The translations under genes and the position numbers were made by a program. This document shows positions 1 through 7,608 of a stretch of 64,000 bases of DNA, one piece after another (the first letter of the stretch is position 1; every line of letters starts with the position of its first letter). The stretch is from UBA2266 sp964406945 (GTDB lineage Bacteria > Planctomycetota > Phycisphaerae > Sedimentisphaerales > Anaerobacaceae): assembly GCA_964406945.1 (NCBI GenBank), contig CAYOTO010000012.1, positions 1-64,000 of the forward strand, written 5' to 3'. Under the pieces are notes generated by a model. It was not told the origin of the DNA. It saw only the letters and a list, made by a program, of their open reading frames with translations, and searched no databases.

Positions 1-41
1 TCGGGGATGCCGAGGCGGGTTGTTGCGTTGGTTGTGTTCAT
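1..41 (-). CDS. Possible 5' end of a gene leaving the left edge
   Basis: On the minus strand an ATG at 41-39 opens a frame that runs without a stop to the window edge (about 13 codons, MNTTNATTRLGIP). An AAGGA-like ribosome site lies just upstream, and a TACAAT hexamer at 102-97 on the same strand could be a -10 box. Too little is visible to name a product, and this may be chance. Confidence 0.28.
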   Translation of the reverse strand, partial: MNTTNATTRLGIP

Positions 42-370
42 CGGCCTTGTCCTTTGCTCGGGGGATAGGTGTCGGTTTCAATCATGAACGGCTTGCATTG
101 TAGCAGAATTCGGGAGCGTGTTGCCAAGGTATTTCAGGAAAAACGCCTGTGAGTGAGCAAATGAGATGGCCCTTGGTTGCATAAGCTTTTACAACGGTAT
201 TTGCGCGAACCCTGGAGAGCAGGTTGTGAGGGGCTGTGGATTAGGGTCGCAGTTTTTGCGGAAGTGCGGTATTATAGGCGCCGGTTTTACGGAGCAGAGG
301 TGCATCATGCTCGATGCTAGGGTGTTTGGCCGTTGTGTGTGACATATTACGACAGGTAAGGGTATTTCGG
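42..370. other. Intergenic region between divergent starts
   Basis: About 330 bases with no supported gene. It would hold the promoters of the leftward gene (minus-strand TACAAT at 102-97, with a TTGGCA about 19 bases further upstream, a longer spacing than usual) and of the rightward gene at 371. No repeat or RNA gene is recognised. Confidence 0.4.
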
Positions 371-2647
371 ATGCGTTATTGTGGTTTGGTTTTTGCGGTT
401 TGTCTGTTGGTGGGGGAATTGTTCGGGGCGGGTGTTCGGGTGCAGCTTGAGGAGCCGGTGGTGGTGGACGAGGGGGCGAAGGGTGAGGGGTGGATGCTGT
501 TCGACGAGGCGGATGCGGGATCAATATTCGGGGACCTTCCGGTGGTGGATGAGATTGTTTGTGCAGAGAACGTGGGCAAGGAGTTGTTTGCGGAGGAGCC
601 GGCGGGGGCGAGTGTGGTGAGGGATGTACTGGGCAGGGAGTGTCGGGTGCTGGAGAATGAGGGGGACGGGGCGAAGTATTTTGCGTACCTGGTCGGGAAG
701 GGCAAGGGGCTGGAAGCGGGCAGGGCGTATCTGCTGAGTGTCGAGTATCCGGAGGATCGGGGGCGGATGATGTATGTACTGAATCGGGGGGCGGAGACCG
801 AACGCGGGATGCATACGGGGGCGACGGTGGGCGATGCACTGGATCCGAAGTATGTTCAGAGTAATCCGGAGAGTCTGGAGATTCCGCTGTCGGGGCGGTG
901 GGAGCAGTGGCGGATGCTGTTTCGTCTGCACGATCGTTTTCCGGGTATTGAGCAGCCCCGGGGGGCCGGGCCGCGGCCGATGGAGCCGGCGGACGGGTTC
1001 TGGGTTATATTTGCTCAGAGCGAGCCGAATCAGGCTCCAATGAGTGCTGGGGCGGCGGTTTCGCGAATCAGACTTTTTGCGGTGCCGGATGCGGAGAGGT
1101 TCGATGGCAAATACAGGGAGCCGGAGGGTTTGCCGAAGCGGCGGCTTTTCTGGCGGGAGGAGATGAGCGACGGTGTGATATCGAGCGGGGACATGATGCA
1201 GCGGGGGGTGATGGACGATACGGACTGGTATGAGTACAAGGCGAAGCTGATGGGGTTTCTGGGGGTGAATACGTTCTGCAAGGATCTGCTGGAGTTCGGG
1301 CACAACCAGGGCTGGGACTCGGGGCGCGGGTGGTATAATCAGTCGAGGTCTCCGAGGCGATGGGCGAATATTCTGGAGATGGTAAGCGGGTACGGGTACG
1401 ATGTGCTGCCTTACTACGAGTATTGCGGCAGTGTCGGGCCGGGTTGTCTGGGGGTGCAGAAGCGGTGTGTGACGCTGGGGGGTAAAAAGAACTACACGCA
1501 TATTTCGTGGTCGGAGAAGGCGAATGCGGATATTACGGACCCGGCGACACTGGCGGACGCAAAACGCTTGCTGGATTATACGATCGTTCGGCACAAGGAC
1601 AAGGTGGACTTCGTGGGGGCGTGGATGCGTCCGAGGCCGAGTGCTATACCGATGAGTTTTTCGGATCGGTGCCTGGGGCTTTTTGCGGCTGAGACGAAGC
1701 GGGACGCTGCTGTGACGAGAGAAAAACTCAGGGCTGATGAGGAACTGCTGGGAGAGTATTACCAGTGGTGGTTCGGGAAGAGGCGGGAGTTTCTGGTTGC
1801 GCTGCGGGATCATCTGCGCGGTGCGGGGGTGGATGATGCGATGGTGTTTTATACGACGGATGCGAGCGAGTCGGGGCTGTCTTTTGCTCAGTGGGATCCG
1901 CCGATGGTGGCCGAGGATAAGGGAGCGTGGGAGAGGATCGGCAAGGATGTTATTTCGCTGAGGGAGGCGATCGAGGGCGAGTGGTACGCGAAGGCGCTGT
2001 CGAGCGACCGGCTGACGTGGGGCAACTGGGAGTGGCAGCACGCGTGCCCGCGGAGCGATCCGGGTAATTACAGGGACGTCGAGGGGGTGCTCATGACTTA
2101 TACGTTTAATCGGGCGTATACGGTGGGGTCGGCGGATGCGATGGACAGATTTCGCACCGAATCCGGGCTGGCGATGGTGCGGCATTATTGTCTGAACGAG
2201 GATATGCTGGATAAGAAGACGGGGTATTTTGCGTGCGATGTGGAGCGGGCGGGGCCTTACTGCATGCTGGCGGAGGTGCGGGCGGTTGCGTACGGGGATC
2301 CGTGGTATATCGGGTATTTGACGAGCGGGTCGTACAATCGGGGATTCCCGGAGTATGTTCGGGCGTTCAATGCGGCGTTTCTATCGCTGCCGGCCATGCC
2401 CAGTAAGGTTGTTGAGGGGGCATGCAGCGATGGAGAGGTGGTGGTGCGAAAGATAGAGACAGACGGGCGGGGCACGTATTTTGCGGTGGCGAATACGGGG
2501 TATGGTGCAAAGGAGGTCGAGGTGGACCTGGGCGTACGCGGGGATGTACGGGATGCGGTCAGCGGGGAGCAGATCGGGAGAGGCGGGGCGGTGAAGCTGA
2601 GAATGGAGCCTTGTGAATTGCGGGCGCTGGTAATTGGGTCGCAGTAG
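371..2647 (+). CDS. Exported glycoside-hydrolase-like protein, family not recognised
   Basis: A 758-residue protein. The ATG at 371 is chosen because it gives a clean signal peptide (MRYCGLVFAVCLLVGELFGAG) and follows an AGGTAAGGG ribosome site. Residues about 25-250 look like a beta-sandwich region. A central part (about 260-680), rich in Trp, Tyr and acidic residues, reads like a TIM-barrel carbohydrate enzyme (for example DTDWYEYKAKLMGFLGVNTF and WMRPRPSAIPMSF). The last 80 residues resemble the small beta domain that ends many glycoside hydrolases. I cannot assign a GH family or catalytic pair. It lies 50 bases before the PQQ-like pseudogene. Export and the carbohydrate role are inference. 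Confidence 0.72.
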   Translation: MRYCGLVFAVCLLVGELFGAGVRVQLEEPVVVDEGAKGEGWMLFDEADAGSIFGDLPVVDEIVCAENVGKELFAEEPAGASVVRDVLGRECRVLENEGDGAKYFAYLVGKGKGLEAGRAYLLSVEYPEDRGRMMYVLNRGAETERGMHTGATVGDALDPKYVQSNPESLEIPLSGRWEQWRMLFRLHDRFPGIEQPRGAGPRPMEPADGFWVIFAQSEPNQAPMSAGAAVSRIRLFAVPDAERFDGKYREPEGLPKRRLFWREEMSDGVISSGDMMQRGVMDDTDWYEYKAKLMGFLGVNTFCKDLLEFGHNQGWDSGRGWYNQSRSPRRWANILEMVSGYGYDVLPYYEYCGSVGPGCLGVQKRCVTLGGKKNYTHISWSEKANADITDPATLADAKRLLDYTIVRHKDKVDFVGAWMRPRPSAIPMSFSDRCLGLFAAETKRDAAVTREKLRADEELLGEYYQWWFGKRREFLVALRDHLRGAGVDDAMVFYTTDASESGLSFAQWDPPMVAEDKGAWERIGKDVISLREAIEGEWYAKALSSDRLTWGNWEWQHACPRSDPGNYRDVEGVLMTYTFNRAYTVGSADAMDRFRTESGLAMVRHYCLNEDMLDKKTGYFACDVERAGPYCMLAEVRAVAYGDPWYIGYLTSGSYNRGFPEYVRAFNAAFLSLPAMPSKVVEGACSDGEVVVRKIETDGRGTYFAVANTGYGAKEVEVDLGVRGDVRDAVSGEQIGRGGAVKLRMEPCELRALVIGSQ

Positions 2648-2697
2648 GGTAGAATATAGCGGTTGGTTCTTTGACTCGTCTTTTTGGAGATGCGGTT

Positions 2698-5270
2698 ATG
2701 AAGGCTTGTGTGCAATTTCTGGTTTCTTCGGTGGTTTCATGTGTGATCGCGGCTGCGGCGTGTGCAGATGTTTCAGATGACGCCCGCCGGATTGTCGAGT
2801 CAGCGGGGGTTAAGGGCGGGCTCGTGGTTCATGTCAACTGTGGGGACGGGAATCTTACCGCGGCTCTGCGGGTCGGTGATGCGTATCTGGTCCAGGGACT
2901 GGATACCGATTTGGAAGCGGTGGCCGGTACGCGGAATGCTGTCGCGGACAAGGGGCTGTATGGGAAGGTCACTGTGCGTGAGTTTGACGGTGAGCATCTA
3001 CCGTATATCGACAATCTGGTGAATCTGATAGTCGTTACCGGCGAGACTGATGTGTCCAGGCGTGAGATGATGCGGGTGCTGGCGCCGGGGGGCGTTCTGT
3101 GCATGAACAATGAGAGGATTGCGAAAGAGCGGCCGGAAGAACTGGATGAGTGGACGCATTTTCATCACGACCCGCAGGGGACCATGGTGGGGCGGGATAA
3201 AGTTGTCGGGCCGCCGCGGAGAATCCAGTGGATGGCCGGACCGAAGTGGCTGCGGAACCATGATTTCATGACGGTGATGCACGCGATGGTGACTGCGAAC
3301 GGGAGGGTGTTCTACGTAATGGATGAGGGACTTCGGAGCCACATTTATCTGTCGCCGCGGTGGGTGCTGATCGCCAGGGATGCATTCAACGGCACGCTAC
3401 TGTGGAAGAAGGATCTGACGGAATGGCATCCGACTAACTGGCCGCTGAAGAGCGGGCCGGGACACTATCCTCGCAAGCTGGTTGCGGTGGGGAACAGGGT
3501 TTATGTTGCGGCGGGGCTGGCGGAGCCGGTGGTTGCGGTCGATGCGACAACGGGCGAGACTGTGAGGACTTATGAGGGGACCAGGCCGACGCAGGAGATA
3601 TTGCTGGCGGACGGGGTTTTGTACCTGGTGGTGGATCCGAAGGCCCGCGCGATCGATTACACGGCCGAGACGAGCAACTACAAGGAGATTCGGCGGGCCA
3701 ACAGCGGGTGGGCGTGGACGACGGAAAGTCCGGAGCGGGTTATTAAGGCGATTGAGGCGGATTCGGGCAGGGTGGTCTGGGAGTATGAGGCCAGGGTGGC
3801 GCCTCTGACGCTTACACTGGGGACCGGCTGGAGAAGGGGCCTTCGTATGGGCATAAGCCAGAGGCGGCGGGCGATTCGGCGTCTTCGTGGGTGACTTATC
3901 GCGGGGATGCTTCGCGGAGCGGGAGTATTCGGGCGAAGGTGGCGGCGGACGTTAAAAAGTCCTGGAAGGTCAAGCTGGGTGGCAAGTTGACCCAGCCGGT
4001 GGTAAGCGGTGGAAGGGTTTATGTGGCGAGCGTTGACAGTCATACGCTTCATGCGCTCGATGCGCGGTTGGGGAAGACGGTCTGGCGGTACCTGGCGGGT
4101 GGCAGGATAGATTCGCCGCCTACGCTGTACAAGGACATGGTGCTGTTCGGCTGCGGGGACGGACGGGTGTACTGTCTGCGGGCGGAGGACGGAGAGATTG
4201 TGTGGCGGTATCTGGTGGCGCCGGAGGACAGGCAGAATGTTTGCTATGAGCGGGCGGAGTCGGTGTGGCCGGTGCATGGGAGTGTGCTGATCGAGGCCGA
4301 TACGGTTTATGCTCTGGCGGGGCGGAATATGTTTCTGGACGGGGGGATGCGTCTGGTTCGGCTGGATCCGGTGACGGGGGAGAAGATATCGGAGACTGTG
4401 CTGGACGAGAAGGATCCGGCGACGGGGAAGAATCTGCATACGCTGATTCAGGCCAAGTACATGCCCGTGGCGAACGACGATGTTCTGTCGAGTGACGGCG
4501 AGCGGGTGTATATGCAGGAGCAGAATTTTACAATGGACGGCAAGCGGGTCAGGGTTGCTCCGACGCTGCCGAATAGAAAGCGAAGGGGGCCGCGGGCGGG
4601 GGCGGGGTCCGAAAACAAGAAACATCTCTTCTGCCAGACGGGGTTTCTGGACGACCTGTGGTTTCACCGGTCTTATCTGATTTATGGTGCTGACTGCGGG
4701 GAGGGGTGGGGCGCGTATGCGGGATCGCGGAATTCGAATCCGTCGGGGCGGACGATGGTGCTGGATGATTTGCGGGCGTATGCTTTCCGCGCGAGTCCGC
4801 TGGGCAATATGCTGCATCCGAGGACGACTTATCATCTGTATGCGGTGGATAAGGGTCCGGGAGGGGACGAGGCCGGGAATAAAAAGAACCGGGGGCAGGA
4901 CGGGGGCGTGCGTGTTAACGGGCATACGGTGCACTGGCAGAAGACCTCGCTGGGGCTGCTGGTCAATTCGATGGCTCTGGCGGGCGGGAATCTTTTTATT
5001 GCGGGGCCGCCCGACGTGGCGGATGAGACGAAGATGCACGGTTATCTGCAGGGAGCCGATGATGACGTGAATCGTGAGTTGAAGAAGCAGGATGATGCGT
5101 GGCGGGGCAAGATGGGCGGTCTGTTGTGGGCGGTTTCGGCCGAGGATGGTCGGAGACTGGGCGAATACAAGATCGACAGTGTGCCGGTCGCGGATGGGAT
5201 GGCGGTCGGACAGGGCGGTGTCTTTATCAGTATGATCGACGGCAGTGTTGTGTGTTTTAGGGGCGATTAA
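2698..5270 (+). pseudogene. Broken exported methyltransferase / PQQ-like beta-propeller protein
   Basis: Two frames together make one recognisable planctomycete-type protein. The first (ATG 2698, stop 3894) has a signal peptide, a degenerate SAM-methyltransferase domain (VVHVNCGDGN; LAPGGVLCMNNERI) and the first propeller blades (ARDAFNGTLLWKK, AVDATTGETVRTYEG). The second carries the later blades (LDARLGKTVWRYLAGG, WPVHGSV) to a stop at 5270. The real protein sequence leaves the first frame after LTLTLG near 3822 and resumes in the other frame as DRLEKGPSYGH, then WVTYRGDASRSG. Family members as I remember them have roughly 150-200 more residues here, so an internal deletion plus frame change is likelier than a single lost G. 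Good ribosome site GGAG before 2698. Confidence 0.8.
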
Positions 5271-5672
5271 GGCTGAGTAATAATGGTGCGAAGGAGGAAT
5301 TGAGATTGCCTTAATGCTCTGAGGGATGGAACTCGTGTGAAAGGCGCGGGCGAATCTCGCGGTGGGTATAGGAATTCTGGTCGGAGGGCAGATTCTTCAC
5401 TGCGCTTCGCTTCGTTCAGAATGACAAAATGTGGCGGTTGGCTTCGTTGTTCAGAATTACAGGGTGTGGCGATTAGGTTCGTGTTCAGAATGAGAATGCG
5501 GTGGTGCGATTCTTTGGCGACGGCCGGCGTTGGCGCTGGAAGGTCGTGCAGTGCAGGTTTGAGTGTGGAATTGCGGCTGCGGTTTACATGGCGGTTGTGG
5601 GCGGCCGTTCCGGGCGGCGGGAAAAAGTGCGGCAGGGGTTGTGTTTTGGGGAGCGGGCGGTAGAATGGGGCA
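5271..5672. repeat. Intergenic region with degenerate tandem repeat
   Basis: About 400 bases without a supported gene. From 5383 it carries a CTTCACTGCGCTTCGCTTCG tract followed by three imperfect tandem units of 34-35 bases, each starting GTTCAGAAT (5414, 5449, 5483) and sharing a TGTGGCG-like core. Similar GTTCAGAATGACA repeats are common between genes in many bacteria and yield spurious proteins when translated. Confidence 0.6.
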
Positions 5673-6548
5673 ATGAAGCGAAGGCGGCGACATCCTGTTG
5701 GGTTGATGGGGCGGGTGGTCAAACTGCGTTTTTTCGGTGCGGATGAGTCGGCGGATCTGGTGACGGACAGTTACGACCGGATCGGGGGCGGATATGACGA
5801 GGTCTGGACCAATCACATGCGGGGGTTGACGCAGGAATTGATCGAGCTGCTGGAGCCGTGGGAGGGGGCGAAGGCTCTGGATCTGACGTGCGGGACGGGG
5901 TACGCGACGGGGCTGTTGGCCGAGCGGACGAGCGCGAAGGTGGTGGGCGTGGACCGGTCGGAGGGTATGCTGGCGGCGGCGAGGGAGAATTACGGGGATG
6001 AGTGCGAGTTCGTTCGGGCCGATGCGCTGGAGTATCTGCGCGGATGCGAGGACGCGAGTTTCGATATTGTGACGAATTGCTGGGCGCTGGGTTATTTGCG
6101 GCCGTGGGCGGTTGTGAAGGAGATTTCGCGCGTGCTGCGGCCGGGCGGCAAGGTCGCGATTATCGATAATACGATGTATACGCTGTTCGGGGCGGTGTAT
6201 TGCACGATGCTGACGTTCATGGAGCAGCCGGATAAGCTGGTCCGGTGGGTGCGGCCGCGGTTTCTGCCTCGGAGTCACTATCTTGCGGTTATGATGCGAC
6301 TGGCCGGATTGCGGGTGTTGAGGCACTACGGCGGCAATAAGAGCTACGAGACCGAAAGCGGAGCGGCGGCGGTGGCGAAGCTCCGGGCGACCGGTGCGGC
6401 GGCGGGATTCGAAAATATGGCCGGGGGGGAGGATCAGGAGGAGCTGTTCGAGAGGCTGGCGGAGATTATGGAGCGGAAGCTGAAACGTGACGGGAAGGTG
6501 AGAATTACGCATCGCTATCTTGCGGCCACCGGTCATAAGAAGAAGTGA
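5673..6548 (+). CDS. Class I SAM-dependent methyltransferase
   Basis: A 291-residue cytoplasmic protein with a standard SAM-binding fold in its first half: motif I ALDLTCGTGYATG (about residues 68-80), the acidic end of strand 2 (VVGVDRSEGML) and the post-motif LRPGGKVAIIDN. This pattern fits UbiE/Methyltransf_11-type enzymes, but the substrate cannot be read from sequence. The C-terminal third is probably the acceptor-binding part. A second in-frame ATG at 5706 is a possible start, removing 11 basic residues. It stands between two repeat-bearing intergenic regions and is not clearly in an operon. Confidence 0.82.
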   Translation: MKRRRRHPVGLMGRVVKLRFFGADESADLVTDSYDRIGGGYDEVWTNHMRGLTQELIELLEPWEGAKALDLTCGTGYATGLLAERTSAKVVGVDRSEGMLAAARENYGDECEFVRADALEYLRGCEDASFDIVTNCWALGYLRPWAVVKEISRVLRPGGKVAIIDNTMYTLFGAVYCTMLTFMEQPDKLVRWVRPRFLPRSHYLAVMMRLAGLRVLRHYGGNKSYETESGAAAVAKLRATGAAAGFENMAGGEDQEELFERLAEIMERKLKRDGKVRITHRYLAATGHKKK

Positions 6549-6572
6549 GAAATGGAAGAACGGGGGACCTTT

Positions 6573-6723
6573 GGGTGCACTAATAGTTTGTGGCATATCG
6601 ACCGGATTTCGGCCGGAAATCTCCTTCGCTGCCCAGATGCTTCGCTGCGCTCAGCATGACACGGCGAAGGGGCTCTGCATGACAGACGTTTGTATACATT
6701 TTCGCCACATTATCTTCGTACAC
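6573..6723 (+). repeat. Dispersed intergenic repeat, copy 1
   Basis: This segment matches the reverse complement of 48479-48705 over almost its full length: both run from a TTTGTGGC.TATCGACC block, through GGCCGG.AATCT and GCCCAGATGCTTCGCTGCGC, to CGCCACATTAT.TTCGTACAC. Copy 1 has one internal CATGACACGGCGA unit where copy 2 has several. It lies between the methyltransferase gene and comF and shows no gene of its own. Confidence 0.85.
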
Positions 6724-6786
6724 CCGGACCTTTTGACCCAAGGAATTTGGGTGGATGTCTGATCGTTTCGGTGGTATATTTCGGGG

Positions 6787-7533
6787 GTGAATGTTGCGAC
6801 TGTTCGACAACTTGGTCTGGGGTTCGTTCGGGGTGTGAATCAGTTGTTGTGGCCTCGGGTATGTGCGGGGTGCGGGGAGGGGGTTTGTGAAGATGAGGGG
6901 GCGTTTTGCGGGCGGTGCTGGGAGGAGCTTGGACAGTGCTGCGGGGCGGGCAGTTGTCGGCGGTGCGGGCGGGATGTGAGTGTGTACGGGATCGTGAAGG
7001 GCAGGTGCGGGGCGTGTGCGGGTGAGAAGCTGCATTTCGACGGGATTGTGCGGGTGGGGGTCTATACGAAGGCGCTTTCGAGTCTGGTACTGAAGTTCAA
7101 GAACGGCGGCGACGAACTGGAGTCGGTGCTTGGGCCGATGGTCAGAGCGGCGGCCGAAGGGAGTGAGTTTTTCGAGCGAGTCGATACGGTTGCGGCTGTG
7201 CCGCTGCACTGGAGGAGGCGGCTGCGGCGGGGCTATAATCAGTCGTCGCTGCTGGCGAAGTATGTGGCGGGCGATGGGCGGCGGTTTTGCACGGACCTGG
7301 TGCGGGTGCGGTATACGAAGCAGCAGCCGGCGATGGCCAGTGCGGCAAGTCGGCGGCGGAACGTGGCCGGGGCGTTTGCGGTGAGGCGGGATCATCGCTT
7401 CGCCGGGCGGCGGGTCTTGCTGGTGGATGATGTGAAAACCACCGGAGCGACGTTGAGTGAGTGTGCGAAGGTGTTGAAGCAGGCCGGGGCCGCGGAGGTG
7501 TTCGGAGCGGTGGTGGCGGTGGCGGGGAGTTGA
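6787..7533 (+). CDS. comF: ComF-family phosphoribosyltransferase-like protein
   Basis: A 248-residue protein with the ComF layout. The N-terminal cysteine-rich zinc ribbons (CAGCGEGVC, CGRCW, CRRCGRD, CGAC; about residues 26-80) are followed by a phosphoribosyltransferase fold with PLHWRRRLRRGYNQ and the PRPP loop VLLVDDVKTTGATLSE (about 218-233). ComF proteins serve DNA uptake in competent bacteria, but many homologues lie far from competence genes and their role is unclear; none is nearby here. The start is GTG at 6787, since no ATG precedes the zinc ribbon. Confidence 0.9.
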   Translation: MNVATVRQLGLGFVRGVNQLLWPRVCAGCGEGVCEDEGAFCGRCWEELGQCCGAGSCRRCGRDVSVYGIVKGRCGACAGEKLHFDGIVRVGVYTKALSSLVLKFKNGGDELESVLGPMVRAAAEGSEFFERVDTVAAVPLHWRRRLRRGYNQSSLLAKYVAGDGRRFCTDLVRVRYTKQQPAMASAASRRRNVAGAFAVRRDHRFAGRRVLLVDDVKTTGATLSECAKVLKQAGAAEVFGAVVAVAGS

Positions 7534-7608
7534 TTATTTGATGGAGAATATTGAATATTGGGGCCCGGCGGCTGGGCGATGGTTCCTTGGGATTTTGGGA
7601 TGGTTTTT

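Noticed and set aside
26..839. Long minus-strand frames over the first 2 kb, rich in proline and arginine
   Set aside because: Repetitive Pro/Arg/Ser composition is expected from G-rich coding sequence read backwards.
6580..7395. A 271-residue minus-strand frame, and similar plus/minus frames over the dispersed repeat
   Set aside because: It covers comF in the opposite sense and reads CHAEPLRRVMLSAAKHLG-like text, a known spurious translation of intergenic repeats.
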